In this document: positions 26,425 to 35,432 of the stretch, piece after piece
How positions within the stretch are numbered: position 1 is the stretch's first letter
How the letters are laid out: every line of letters starts with the position of its first letter
Assembly: GCF_011764565.1 (NCBI RefSeq)
Contig: NZ_AP022871.1
Location: 10,084,720-10,148,719 of the forward strand
Source: Phytohabitans suffuscus
Lineage (GTDB): Bacteria > Actinomycetota > Actinomycetes > Mycobacteriales > Micromonosporaceae
Length of the DNA stretch: 64,000 nt
Reading direction: 5' to 3'
The notes under the pieces: generated by a model
Databases searched by the model: none
What the model was told of the DNA's origin: nothing
What the model saw: only the letters and a program-made list of their open reading frames with translations
Translations under genes and position numbers: made by a program

Positions 26425-27157
26425 ACTCGGGGATCTCGCGCACCTGCGCCCGGCTGGTCTCCTCGGCCCAGAGCTGCTCCAGATAGGACAGATGCTCGTC
26501 CATCTCCCGCTCGATCAGGCGCGGGTCGCGCCGCATGATGGCCTTCAGGAGCCGGTTGAGCGAGTCCAGCGCCCACTGCGAGTCGGAGATGCCGTCCCGC
26601 AGGGCGTAGTCCTTCGCGCTGCGCAGCTGGTAGAGCAGGTGGCGCATCTGCTCCAGCAGCACGCGGTTGTGTGCCGCGCGGGCGATGGAGAGCTGGAAGC
26701 GCTCGTCGAGCTGGAGGAAGCGGTTACGGTCTTTCATGCTGCGCGCCAGCAGGTCGAGGGTGGTCGACATCGTCTCGAAGTCGCTCTCGGTCGCCCGCAG
26801 CCCGGCGAGCTGCGCGACCCGCGGCTGGATGAGCCGGCGCGCTTCGAGCAGGTCGGTCACCTCGCCGATGCGGACCTGCCAGTCTTCGGCGTTGACCTCG
26901 CGGGGGATGACGTCGGAGCGGACGAAGATACCGCCCGCCGGGCCGGGCTTGACGTCGAGCACACCGGCGTTGACCAGCACCTTGACCGCCTCCCGCAGGG
27001 TGGGGCGGCTGATGTCGAGCTGGGTGGCGAGGGTCCGCTCCGGCGGCAGCCGGTCGCCGAGGCCCAGGTCACCGGCGCGGATGGCGTCGGCGATCTGGGC
27101 GACGGCTTCCTCGAACGGGCGTCGAGTGCGTACCGGGCGAAACACGCTGTGCAGCAT
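26381..27157 (-). CDS. FadR-subfamily GntR regulator (FCD domain)
   Basis: A 258-residue regulator. The GntR winged helix is at about residues 15-80 (LPPERTLATQLDISRPTLRE), and the all-helical FCD ligand domain follows to the end. It is downstream of the deacylase on the same strand with 39 bases between them, so it is probably the last gene of the ABC transporter/deacylase operon and its local regulator. FCD regulators respond to organic acids or amino acids. Candidate operators with TTGGTCCAA-like palindromes lie in the divergent promoter region at 33.1-33.2 kb. It converges on and overlaps the LysR gene. Confidence 0.9.
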   Translation of the reverse strand: MLHSVFRPVRTRRPFEEAVAQIADAIRAGDLGLGDRLPPERTLATQLDISRPTLREAVKVLVNAGVLDVKPGPAGGIFVRSDVIPREVNAEDWQVRIGEVTDLLEARRLIQPRVAQLAGLRATESDFETMSTTLDLLARSMKDRNRFLQLDERFQLSIARAAHNRVLLEQMRHLLYQLRSAKDYALRDGISDSQWALDSLNRLLKAIMRRDPRLIEREMDEHLSYLEQLWAEETSRAQVREIPEFMMPFRERKSAPGG

Positions 27158-27196
27158 ACGTCTAAGACCGATCCATACCCTTCCCGTTCGGCCCGC

Positions 27197-28900
27197 TCAG
27201 CGCAGGCGCAGCACCTGACCGGGGCGGTTGGCGGTCAGCTCGCCGCCGTCGACCACGAGCTGGCCGTTGACGGCCACGTGGGTGACGCCCTCGGAGTACT
27301 CGTGGTAGTCCTTCGGCCGGGCGGTCAGGTGCTGGTGGCCGCGTACCTGGGCCGCGTCCATGACCACGATGTCGGCCTTGTAGCCCGGGCGCAGTTCGCC
27401 CCGGTCGCGCAGGCCCAGGAACTGCGCCGGGATCGAGGTCGACTTCATGACGGCGTCCTCGAAGCGCAGCGCGTCCAGCTCCCGTACGTAGTGCCCGAAG
27501 AGCATCGGGTAGGAGGCGTACAGGCGGGGGTTCGGCGGGCGCGGGCTGCGGATCGGCAGGACCGGGCTGCCGTCGGTGCCGACCATGCTCATCGGATGCT
27601 GGAGCACGTCGACGATGTCGCCCTCGTCCGAACGCTCCAGGATGGTGTCCGCGTCGCCGTCGTTGATCCGCAGCAGGTGGCACATCGCCTCGTACGAGTC
27701 GCAGCCGAGCAGCCGGCTCACGTCGTAGAGCATCAGCCCTTCGAACTCGGGCTGCCGGGGGCTGCGGATCACGCGCAGCATCTCGTCCCAGAGCGGCCAG
27801 TACGAGGACGGGTTGAAGCGGGCCTTGTACCAGCGGTTGGCGCCGCCCTTGCGGATCGCCTCGGCGGTCTCGGCCACCCGGCCGCCGTCGGCGAAGTAGC
27901 CGGCCCAGTCGTCGCCGGCCGCCGCGACCGCGGCGTCGGGCATCATCGTCAGCAGCCCGCCGGACATGTAGTTGCGGGCCTGGAGCGTGAGCATGACGTC
28001 GGTCCAGATCGGCACGCCCTGCGCCCGCGCCACGGCGATCTTGTCCAGCGCGTAGGAAAGCTTGCCCCAGTACTCCTTCCCGTCCGCCATCAGGTGCGAG
28101 ACGGTGGTCCGCACGCCGACGGTATCGGCGAGCTCGATCGCCTCGCGCACGCTGCTGAGCAGCAGGTCGGTGTACGAGCGCAGGTGGAACGCGAAGATCC
28201 CGTCGTACTCGGCGACCACCCGGCCGAGCTCGCGGAACTCCTCCTGCGACACGTCCAGCTCGGGGTCGGTGTGGTGGAACGCGCAGGAGACCCCGCGGGC
28301 GCCCTGCTCCATCGCCTGGCGGACGAGGTCCTTCATCTTGCCGATCTCGTCCCGGGTCGCCGGGCGGGCCGGCTGGGTGCCCGGTTCGCCGTACGCGGTG
28401 GAGCGCAGCACGTAGTGCCCGACCAGGCCGGCGTAGTTGGGGCCGAGCCCGGCGCCGTCGAGCCGGTCGAAGAAGCCGCCGAGGTCCTGCCAGTCCAGCT
28501 CCAGCCCGTGCTCGCGCAGGATGTCGCGCCCTTCGGCGATCGGCACGGAGTGGAAGTTGCGGGGGTTGTCCACCCACCAGTCGACGTACCAGACGTCGGA
28601 GAACGGCCCCGGCGAGAGGCCGCAGTTGCCGCCGACGTCGGTGGTGATCCCCTGGGTGATCTTCGAGTCACAGCTGGGGTCCATGAGCAGCAGGTAGTCC
28701 GAGTGGCCGTGGATGTCGACGAAACCCGGGCAGACCACCTTGCCGGCCGCGTCGACGGTACGCGCGGCGGGCACGTCCCCGGCCCGGCCGACCAGGACGA
28801 TCTCGTCGCCGCGTACGCCCACGTCGGCGCGGTACCCCGGTCGGCCGCTGCCGTCGAACACGAGCCCGTTGGTGATCAGCAGGTCGAGCTGCCTGGACAT
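27197..28900 (-). CDS. N-acyl-D-amino-acid deacylase (amidohydrolase family)
   Basis: A 567-residue zinc amidohydrolase of the D-aminoacylase group. Metal ligands H64 and H66 are in DIHGHSD, and the family cysteine is C93 in GGNCG. The catalytic TIM barrel is flanked by small beta domains (residues 1-60 and the C-terminal 80). It should hydrolyse an N-acyl-D-amino acid, or a related cyclic or N-carbamoyl substrate, to the free amino acid. GGAGG stands close upstream of the ATG. It follows the ABC transporter genes, so the imported compound is probably its substrate. No signal peptide: cytosolic. Confidence 0.88.
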   Translation of the reverse strand: MSRQLDLLITNGLVFDGSGRPGYRADVGVRGDEIVLVGRAGDVPAARTVDAAGKVVCPGFVDIHGHSDYLLLMDPSCDSKITQGITTDVGGNCGLSPGPFSDVWYVDWWVDNPRNFHSVPIAEGRDILREHGLELDWQDLGGFFDRLDGAGLGPNYAGLVGHYVLRSTAYGEPGTQPARPATRDEIGKMKDLVRQAMEQGARGVSCAFHHTDPELDVSQEEFRELGRVVAEYDGIFAFHLRSYTDLLLSSVREAIELADTVGVRTTVSHLMADGKEYWGKLSYALDKIAVARAQGVPIWTDVMLTLQARNYMSGGLLTMMPDAAVAAAGDDWAGYFADGGRVAETAEAIRKGGANRWYKARFNPSSYWPLWDEMLRVIRSPRQPEFEGLMLYDVSRLLGCDSYEAMCHLLRINDGDADTILERSDEGDIVDVLQHPMSMVGTDGSPVLPIRSPRPPNPRLYASYPMLFGHYVRELDALRFEDAVMKSTSIPAQFLGLRDRGELRPGYKADIVVMDAAQVRGHQHLTARPKDYHEYSEGVTHVAVNGQLVVDGGELTANRPGQVLRLR

Positions 28901-28913
28901 GTTTTCCTCCTAG

Positions 28914-28980
28914 TTGGACGGACGGGCTAGTTGGACGGACGGGTCCTGCTTGGACGGACGGGTCCTGGTTGGACGGACGG
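28914..28980. repeat. Four-copy tandem repeat with TTGGACGGACG core
   Basis: TTGGACGGACGG occurs at 28914, 28931, 28950 and 28969, a spacing of 17-19 bases, in the gap between the ABC ATPase stop and the deacylase ribosome binding site. TTGGAC also recurs in the divergent promoter region at 33.1-33.2 kb. It may be a regulator array or a simple minisatellite. Confidence 0.8.
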
Positions 28981-28983
28981 AGG

Positions 28984-30057
28984 TCAGCTGCCGATGACGC
29001 GCACCGCGGCCGCAGGCCACGAGGCGGTCACCGGGTCGCCCGGCGCGAGGTACGGGTCGGCCGGGCCGGCGCGCAGGTCCGCGAGCAGGGTGCCGCCGCC
29101 GGGTTCGGTGATGACCGCGAGGCGCGACGACCCGTGGTACTCCACACTGGACAGCACGCCGCCGAGCTGGTTGGGCGCCGGCGGATCGGGCGCTCCCGGG
29201 CGCACCGCGACGTACTCCGGGCGCAGCAGCACGCAGGGGTCCGCGCCGGCACCGGCGAGGTCGTCGTCGGTACGCAGCGTGTGGCCGCGCCAGCGCAGCA
29301 GCGCGCGGCCGTCCTCGCCGGTCGCCGGCTCGCAGTCGAGCAGGTTGGCCCGCCCGAGCAGCTCGGCGATGGCGCGGTGCGCCGGCCGTTCGTAGACGTC
29401 GGTGGGGGCGCCCATCTGCACCAGCCGGCCGCCGCGCATCACGGCGACCCGGTCGGCGAGCGCCATCGCCTCGCGCTGGTCGTGGGTGACGAACATCGCC
29501 GTGAACCGCAGCCGCTTCTGCAGGTCGCGAAGCTCGCGCCGCAGGCTCTCGCGGAGCATCGCGTCGAGGTTGCTGAACGGCTCGTCGAAAAGGACGATGC
29601 GCGGTCGCAGCACCAGGGCGCGGGCCACCGCCACCCGTTGCTGCTGGCCGCCGGAGAGCTGGCCGGGCTTGCGGTCGGCGTACGGGGTGAGCATCACCCG
29701 GTCCAGCTCCCGGTCGACCCGTTCGCGGATCTCGTGCCGGGGCAGCCGCCGGACCCGCAGCCCGTATCCGACGTTCTGCCGCACGCTCAGGTGCGGGAAG
29801 AGCGCGTAGTTCTGGAAGACGATCCCGATGCCGCGCTGGTTGATCGGCGCGTTCAGCACGCTGCGGCCGTGCACCAGGACGTCGCCGCCGGACGGGGTGA
29901 CGAAGCCGGCGATGCTGCGCAGCATCGTGGTCTTGCCCGAGCCGCTCTGGCCGAGCACGGTGACCAGCTCGCCCTCCTGGACCGAGAGCGACACGTCGTC
30001 GAGGACCAGGTCGCGCCCGTAGCGCTTGGACAGGCCCACCAGTTCAAGCTCCGCCAT
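28984..30057 (-). CDS. ABC transporter ATP-binding protein, PotA-like (second importer)
   Basis: A 357-residue ATPase. Walker A GQSGSGKTT begins at residue 36, the signature LSGGQQQR is at 134-141, Walker B IVLFDEP at 154-160, with a TOBE-like C-terminal region. The start is taken as ATG 30057; an in-frame GTG three codons earlier is possible. The gene overlaps the end of the PotC-like permease by 14 bases. It is related to, but clearly not a duplicate of, the ATPase at 4.1-5.2 kb. Confidence 0.92.
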   Translation of the reverse strand: MAELELVGLSKRYGRDLVLDDVSLSVQEGELVTVLGQSGSGKTTMLRSIAGFVTPSGGDVLVHGRSVLNAPINQRGIGIVFQNYALFPHLSVRQNVGYGLRVRRLPRHEIRERVDRELDRVMLTPYADRKPGQLSGGQQQRVAVARALVLRPRIVLFDEPFSNLDAMLRESLRRELRDLQKRLRFTAMFVTHDQREAMALADRVAVMRGGRLVQMGAPTDVYERPAHRAIAELLGRANLLDCEPATGEDGRALLRWRGHTLRTDDDLAGAGADPCVLLRPEYVAVRPGAPDPPAPNQLGGVLSSVEYHGSSRLAVITEPGGGTLLADLRAGPADPYLAPGDPVTASWPAAAVRVIGS

Positions 30058-30874
30058 CGGGCGCACCGTCCTTTCGGGTCGTGGGCTTGCGCAGGTTGTC
30101 GCGGGCGGAGAGGACCGCGACCAGCGCGCTGACGAGTACGAGGAGCGAGGAGACCGCGGCCACCGACGGGTCGACGTTGTAGGCGACCGAGCTGTAGATG
30201 CGCACCGGGAGGGTGGGCACGTCGGGCCCGGCCAGGAACAGCGGCACGACCAGCTCGTCGAAGGCGAGGATGAACGCCAGCGAGACGCCGGAGAAGAACG
30301 ACTTCGCGACGTTGGGCAGCAGGATCTCCACCCAGATCCGCAGGCGGCTCGCGCCCAGGCTCAGCGCGGCCTCCTCCAGCGCCGGGTCGAGCTGCTCCAA
30401 CGCGGCCATCAGCGTGCGTACCAGGTAGGGCGTGGTCAGCACGGCGAGCGCGAGCACGATGCCCCAGGTCGGCACGGAGACGTCCAGCTCGTTGTAGCCG
30501 AGCATGAGCCCGAGGACGTACATGATCGACGGCACCATGATCGGGATCATGATCAGGAGCGTGAGCGACGGCGCGAACCGGACCCCGCGGCGGGCCAGGA
30601 CGATCGCCGCCGGCGCCCCCACGACCGCCGCGACCCCGACGCTCATCGCGGCGATGATGAGGCTGTTCCACGCCGCGGCCCGCCAGGTGGGGTCGCTCAG
30701 CACGCCTTCGAACCACCTGAGCGTGAACCCGTCCGGCGGAAACGACAGGTAGGGCGTCTGCGTGAAGGCGGTCGCGACGAGGACGACCAGCGGCGCGGCC
30801 AGGAACGCCACGAGCACCGTCACCACGACGGGCAGGACGGCCGACTCCGCCCAGGACAGCAGGCGGCGGGTCAT
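30044..30874 (-). CDS. ABC transporter permease, PotC-like (second importer)
   Basis: A 276-residue membrane permease. An N-terminal membrane segment spans about residues 8-35, and the coupling loop ALSLGASRLRIWVEILLPN is in the second half. It forms the channel with the upstream permease. Start ATG overlaps that gene's stop (ATGA, 30871-30874). Family and neighbours suggest import of a small organic amine or N-acyl amino acid for the deacylase downstream. Confidence 0.9.
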   Translation of the reverse strand: MTRRLLSWAESAVLPVVVTVLVAFLAAPLVVLVATAFTQTPYLSFPPDGFTLRWFEGVLSDPTWRAAAWNSLIIAAMSVGVAAVVGAPAAIVLARRGVRFAPSLTLLIMIPIMVPSIMYVLGLMLGYNELDVSVPTWGIVLALAVLTTPYLVRTLMAALEQLDPALEEAALSLGASRLRIWVEILLPNVAKSFFSGVSLAFILAFDELVVPLFLAGPDVPTLPVRIYSSVAYNVDPSVAAVSSLLVLVSALVAVLSARDNLRKPTTRKDGAPDGGA

Positions 30875-31749
30875 CCGATGATCCCGGTCGCACCGGACGC
30901 GCCCGAGTCCCGGGACAGTCGCGTGTAGACAGCCATGGTCAGCAGCGCGACCGCCACCAGCAGCACCGCCATGGCGCTGGCCAGCGGCCAGTTCAGCAGG
31001 TTGATCGACTGCTCGTAGATCTCGGTCGCGGCGACCCGGTAGCGGGTCCCGCCGATCAGCTGCGGGGTCACGAAGGCGCTCGTCGCCGTCGCGAAGACCA
31101 GCAGCATGCCGGCGACCACACCGTTCATCGACAGCGGCAGGGTGATCCGCAAGAACGTCCCGGTGCGCGACGCGCCGAGGTTCATCGAGGCCTGTACGAG
31201 CGTCGGGTTGAGCCGGTCGAGCACGCCGTAGAGCGTCAGGACCATGAACGGCAGCAGGACGTGCGCGGTCGCGAGGAGCACGCCGGTGCTGGTGTACATC
31301 AGGCCGGCCGGACCGTCGCCGAGCGGGCCGGCGAGGGTGGAGAAGATCCCGTCCCGGGCGAACAGGACCATCCAGCCGAACGACCGGACGACCGAGCTGG
31401 TCATGAGCGGCACCATGACGACCACGAGCAGCACCACCTTGAGCCAGCGCGGCCCGCGGGCCAGCGCGTAGGCGATCGGGTAGCCCAGGACCGCGGTGAG
31501 CAGCGCCGTCTCGCCGGCGAGGGCCAGCGAGCGGCCGAGCATCCCGAGGTAGTAGGGGTCCTGGAGGACCTTGGCGAAGTTGTCGGTGGTGAAGCCGCCC
31601 ATCTCGCCGGCGCTCTCGTGGCGCCGGAAGCTGGTGACCGCGACCAGCGCCATCGGCACCACGAACTGGATCGCGTAGAGCGTCAGGACGGGTGCCAGGG
31701 GGAGCCAGGCGGCCCGCCTGGCTCCACCCCGGTTCCGGCCGGCGGTCAC
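30871..31749 (-). CDS. ABC transporter permease, PotB-like (second importer)
   Basis: A 292-residue permease with an N-terminal membrane anchor after an Arg/Gly-rich cytoplasmic start and the coupling loop SMNLGASRTGTFLRITLP. GTG 31749 is chosen, about ten bases after the stop of the binding-protein gene. A TTG at 31773 in the same frame would overlap that gene and is less likely. No clear ribosome binding site, so translation probably depends on coupling. Confidence 0.87.
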   Translation of the reverse strand: MTAGRNRGGARRAAWLPLAPVLTLYAIQFVVPMALVAVTSFRRHESAGEMGGFTTDNFAKVLQDPYYLGMLGRSLALAGETALLTAVLGYPIAYALARGPRWLKVVLLVVVMVPLMTSSVVRSFGWMVLFARDGIFSTLAGPLGDGPAGLMYTSTGVLLATAHVLLPFMVLTLYGVLDRLNPTLVQASMNLGASRTGTFLRITLPLSMNGVVAGMLLVFATATSAFVTPQLIGGTRYRVAATEIYEQSINLLNWPLASAMAVLLVAVALLTMAVYTRLSRDSGASGATGIIG

Positions 31750-31759
31750 GCCGGCGCGG

Positions 31760-32872
31760 TCACTTGGCGACAATCTTGTTCCACTCTTCGGTCCAGGCGG
31801 CCCGGTTGGCGCTGACCACGGCGCCGTCGGCGACCGAGAGCCGCTCGATCTCGGAACGCACCGGGAGCGTCTCGGCCAGGTCCGCCGGGAGCGTCGCGCC
31901 GGTGTTGGTCGGCACGTAGCCGGCCGCCTTGGCGAACGCCACCTGGATCTCCGGCTCGAGCGCGAGGTCGATCAGCTTCTGCGCGAGGTCGGCGTTCTTG
32001 CTGCCGGCCACGACGTTCATCGTCAGGCCGTAGACGAGCGAGCCGTCCTCGGGCAGGACGAAGCCGACCTTCTGCCCCTGCTGGCGCAGCAGGTACGCGT
32101 ACCCGCTGTCGAAGACGGCCATGTCGATGGTGCCGTCGCCGAGCAGCTGGGTCATCGTGGCGCCGTCGCGGTATACCGAGTGGAGGTTGGGCATCAGCCG
32201 GCGCAGCGCGTCGTACCCGGGCTTCATGTCCGTCCCGGAGCCGCCGTTGACCTGGTTGAGCATGTACAGCGTGTTCAGGCCGCTGGTGTTGGAGATGTCC
32301 GGCAGCCCGACCCGCCCCTTGTACTTGGCGTCGTAGAGGTCGTTCCACGACGTCGGGGCGGGCGTGACCTTCTCGGTGTTGTAGATGATGCCGGTCGAGT
32401 TGAGCGCGAACGCCGGCGCGAACTGGCCGCGCTTGGCCTGCTCGACCATGTTCGCGGCGTTCGGGACGGCGGCGGCGTCGACCGGGGCGATGAGGTTGAG
32501 GGTGCCGGCCTCGACCTCCTGGCCGCCGGAGAACTGGACCACGTCGAACCCGCTGTTGGCGCCCTGGGCCTTGAGCTTGGCCAGGGCCGGCGCGGACAGC
32601 AGCGTCGTGAGCTCGACCTTGGCGTTGTACCGCTTCTCGAACTCGGGGATCAGCACCTCCTTCTGCGCGGTCTCGAACGAGCCGCCGAACGAGGTCACGA
32701 TCAGGGTGCGGGTGCCTTCCTCCCCGCCGCCGGCCGTACCGCTGCTGGTGCAGCCGGTCGCGGCCAGCCCGACGGCGAGCAGGGCGGCGAGGCCGATGCC
32801 GGCCGTGCGCCACCGGTGTCCCGCCTGCCCGGGGCCGGAGAGCGGTACCGCCGATCCGGATGTCAACGCCAT
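31760..32872 (-). CDS. ABC transporter substrate-binding lipoprotein, PotD-like (second importer)
   Basis: A 370-residue binding protein. The signal peptide ends in the lipobox AATGC (cysteine 41); the mature part TLIVTSFGGSFE onward is the type II binding fold of the PotD/opine group. ATG 32872 has AGGAGA nine bases upstream. It is the first gene of the leftward operon that ends with the deacylase and GntR regulator, and is divergent from the amine-oxidase operon, implying shared control of uptake and catabolism. Confidence 0.92.
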   Translation of the reverse strand: MALTSGSAVPLSGPGQAGHRWRTAGIGLAALLAVGLAATGCTSSGTAGGGEEGTRTLIVTSFGGSFETAQKEVLIPEFEKRYNAKVELTTLLSAPALAKLKAQGANSGFDVVQFSGGQEVEAGTLNLIAPVDAAAVPNAANMVEQAKRGQFAPAFALNSTGIIYNTEKVTPAPTSWNDLYDAKYKGRVGLPDISNTSGLNTLYMLNQVNGGSGTDMKPGYDALRRLMPNLHSVYRDGATMTQLLGDGTIDMAVFDSGYAYLLRQQGQKVGFVLPEDGSLVYGLTMNVVAGSKNADLAQKLIDLALEPEIQVAFAKAAGYVPTNTGATLPADLAETLPVRSEIERLSVADGAVVSANRAAWTEEWNKIVAK

Positions 32873-33287
32873 GACGGTCTCCTGTCCAAACCACTGCGGC
32901 GCGTATCCCCGCGCCGTGAAAATCGGGGTCACCTTCTGCGCGGCCGTCCCGCGAGGGCGGGCCGGCCAAGCCGCGAACGTCGCGACGATGTCGATGGGTA
33001 CGGCGGTCGTCAACGGCCGCCGCGCGGACGGTGCATCGAAGCGTTCTTCCTGGTCAGGCCACGTGGACGGAGGCGTGGCCCTCGTATGAGCGGCCATTCA
33101 ACCAGCGGTGCCGAGGCTTGGTCAAGACCCATTACCGAGATTGGTCCAACGGATGACCTGAGAGGACGAAGAAGCCACTTGGACAGGCGAAACGCGCACG
33201 AAACAAGGGCGATGCCTTTGGACAAAAGCCTTGACCAAGCTGGCGGGCGGTCGGTATAGATTCAGGAACACCGACGAGGGGGAACGG
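32873..33287. promoter_or_regulatory. Symmetric divergent promoter region of the transporter and catabolic operons
   Basis: A 415-base spacer without a gene. Rightwards: TTGACC (33231-33236), 18 bases, TATAGA (33255-33260), giving a short leader before the GTG at 33288. Leftwards: TTGACC (complement of 33120-33125), 18 bases, TTGAAT (complement of 33096-33101). Both -35 elements sit in the same 11-mer CTTGACCAAGC, placed as a perfect inverted pair (33116-33126 and 33230-33240). Between them are TTGGTCCAA (palindrome, 33141-33149) and TTGGAC at 33179 and 33218, candidate sites for the GntR regulator. Confidence 0.72.
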
Positions 33288-34400
33288 GTGAAGTCCGAAC
33301 TGCGCGCCGCCGAAGCGGTCGTCATCGGCGGCGGCGTCATCGGGGTGAGCACGCTCTATCACCTGGCCGCCGCGGGCGTCACCGACGCCGTCCTGCTGGA
33401 GCGGGAGACCCTGGGCGCCGGGTCGACCTCCGCCGCGGCCGGCGGCGTCCGGGTGCAGTACTCCGACTCGCTCAACGTCCAGATCTCCCTGCTGGCGATC
33501 GAACGCTTCACCCGCTTCCGCGACGACTTCGACATCGACATCGGCTTCCGGCAGAACGGATACCTGTTCCTGCTGGAGGAGCGGATGATGCCGGCGTTCG
33601 AGGCGGCGACGGCCCTGCAACGCTCGCTCGGCGCGCCGACCCGCATGGTCAGCCTCGCCGAGGCCGCCGACCGGGTGCCCGGCCTCTGCCTCGACGGCCT
33701 CGCGGGCGCGTCGTTCTGCCCGATCGACGGGGTCGCCACGCCCGAGGCGGTGGTGCAGGGCTACGCCGCGGCCGCCCGCCGCCTCGGCGCCCGCACGCTG
33801 GTCGGACACACCGCCCGGGCGGTGCGCACCGAGGGCGGCCGGGTCACCGGCGTGGAGACCGACCGGGGCTTTCTGGCCACGCCACGGGTGATCTGCGCGG
33901 CCGGCGTCGACTCGACCGCGATCGCGGCCACCGCCGGCGTCGACCTGCCGGTGCGCGCCGAACGCCGCTACATCTACTACGTCGAGCAACGCGGCACGCT
34001 GCCCGCGTCGCTGCCGCTGACCGTCGACTTCGCCACCGGGCTCTACGTCCACCCGGAGGGTCCGGGCCTCATCGTCGGCGGGCCCTGGGCGACGACGGCC
34101 GACCTGGCGCCCTACGCGGTCGCCCGCCTGCCCGCCCTCGCCGACCTGCCGATCCGAAGTGGATGGTCGGGCAACTACGAGATGAGCCCCGACCACAACG
34201 CGATGGTCGGCGCGGCGACCGACCCGGCCGGCTTCTACTACGCCACCGGCTTCTCCGGGCACGGGTTCCAGCAGGCCCCGGTGGTGGGCGAGTACCTGGC
34301 CGCCCTCGTCGCCGGGCGCCCACCCTCGCTCGACCTCGGCGGGCTGTCGGCGGACCGCTTCGCCGACGCGCGGACCCGGCACGAGGCCAACGTCATCTAG
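33288..34400 (+). CDS. DAO-family FAD-dependent amine/amino-acid oxidase (pipecolate/sarcosine oxidase-like)
   Basis: A 370-residue flavoenzyme of the D-amino-acid/sarcosine oxidase family. GGGVIG at residues 14-19 binds ADP; the C-terminal GFSGHGFQQAP block is typical. It should oxidise a secondary or D-amine to an imine. With a ketimine reductase, aldehyde dehydrogenase and glutaryl-CoA dehydrogenase in the same operon, oxidation of L-pipecolate to piperideine-6-carboxylate is an attractive role (inference). The GTG at 33288 is chosen for the GAGGGGGAA just upstream and the promoter ending about 28 bases before it. First gene of the rightward operon. Confidence 0.87.
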   Translation: MKSELRAAEAVVIGGGVIGVSTLYHLAAAGVTDAVLLERETLGAGSTSAAAGGVRVQYSDSLNVQISLLAIERFTRFRDDFDIDIGFRQNGYLFLLEERMMPAFEAATALQRSLGAPTRMVSLAEAADRVPGLCLDGLAGASFCPIDGVATPEAVVQGYAAAARRLGARTLVGHTARAVRTEGGRVTGVETDRGFLATPRVICAAGVDSTAIAATAGVDLPVRAERRYIYYVEQRGTLPASLPLTVDFATGLYVHPEGPGLIVGGPWATTADLAPYAVARLPALADLPIRSGWSGNYEMSPDHNAMVGAATDPAGFYYATGFSGHGFQQAPVVGEYLAALVAGRPPSLDLGGLSADRFADARTRHEANVI

Positions 34401-34436
34401 CGGCATCCATACGCGATGAGATCCAGGAGGAGCGAC

Positions 34437-35432
34437 ATGACGCCAGCGGCGGGACCGGCGCGCTACGACGAGCCGGCGGTACGGCGCCTGCTCGACCGGG
34501 ACACGGCGTTCGCCTCGCAGCGGGAGGCGTTCCGGTGCCTCGGCGAAGGGCTCGCCGACCTCGGCCCCCGGGTCGTCCTGGGCGGAGGCGACGGCGACGC
34601 GGTCACCTTCAGCTACACCGCGCGGCTGCGGCGCGGCACCGGGACGGTCTGCAAGCTCGGCGGGGTCAACGAGGAGAACGCGGCCCGCGGGCTGGCGACG
34701 GTGCAGGCGACCGTCGTGGTGCTCGACGCCCGGACCGGTGCCGTGGCCGCGATCCTGGACGGCAACGCCATCACCGAGCTGCGCACCGCGGCGGCCACCG
34801 CGGTCGCCGTACAGCACCTGGCGCCGGCCGCGACGCCGCTCCGGCTGGCCGTCGTCGGCTGCGGCGTGCAGGGCGCCGCCCACCTGCGCGCCCTGACCCA
34901 CCACTGTGGAGTCGCCTCGGTCGCGCTCTGGGACCGCGACCCGGCACGGGCGGCGGCACTGGCCACCGGGTCCCCGGCCGGTGTGCCGGTGACCCCGGTC
35001 GCCGGGCTCGCGACCGCTGTGTCCGAGGCCGACGTCGTGGTCTGCTGCACCACCAGCACGACCCCGCTGCTGGAGATCGGATGGGTCAAGCCGGGCGCCA
35101 CCGTGGTGAGCATCGGCTCGTTCGCCCCCGACCGTCTCGAAGTGAGCGGAGAGTTCGCCGCCCGCGCCGCACGCGTCGTGGTCGACCACCTCCCGACCGC
35201 CCTGCACCAGGCCGGCCCGGTCATCGCCGCGGTCGCCGACCACGGGCTCGACCCGTCGGCGATCCTTGAGCTCGGCGCGGTCGTGGCGCACGGCGCCCCG
35301 GCCCGTACGACCGGCGGCGACATCGTCTTCTACAACAGCGTCGGCATCGGCGTACAGGACGCCGCCGCGGCGCTGGCCATCCTGGACCGGGACACCGCGG
35401 CCGACTCCACCACAGCGAACGGAGCAGCATGA
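34437..35432 (+). CDS. Ornithine cyclodeaminase/mu-crystallin family protein (ketimine reductase-like)
   Basis: A 331-residue NAD(P)-binding protein. The Rossmann motif VVGCGVQGAAHLRAL is central. Where true ornithine cyclodeaminases have a catalytic aspartate (GxDxPGK), this protein reads SIGSFAPDRLEV, so a reductase or dehydrogenase of cyclic imines (for example piperideine-2-carboxylate to pipecolate) is more likely than a cyclodeaminase. ATG 34437 has AGGAGGAG upstream. Its stop overlaps the aldehyde dehydrogenase start (ATGA). Confidence 0.85.
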   Translation: MTPAAGPARYDEPAVRRLLDRDTAFASQREAFRCLGEGLADLGPRVVLGGGDGDAVTFSYTARLRRGTGTVCKLGGVNEENAARGLATVQATVVVLDARTGAVAAILDGNAITELRTAAATAVAVQHLAPAATPLRLAVVGCGVQGAAHLRALTHHCGVASVALWDRDPARAAALATGSPAGVPVTPVAGLATAVSEADVVVCCTTSTTPLLEIGWVKPGATVVSIGSFAPDRLEVSGEFAARAARVVVDHLPTALHQAGPVIAAVADHGLDPSAILELGAVVAHGAPARTTGGDIVFYNSVGIGVQDAAAALAILDRDTAADSTTANGAA

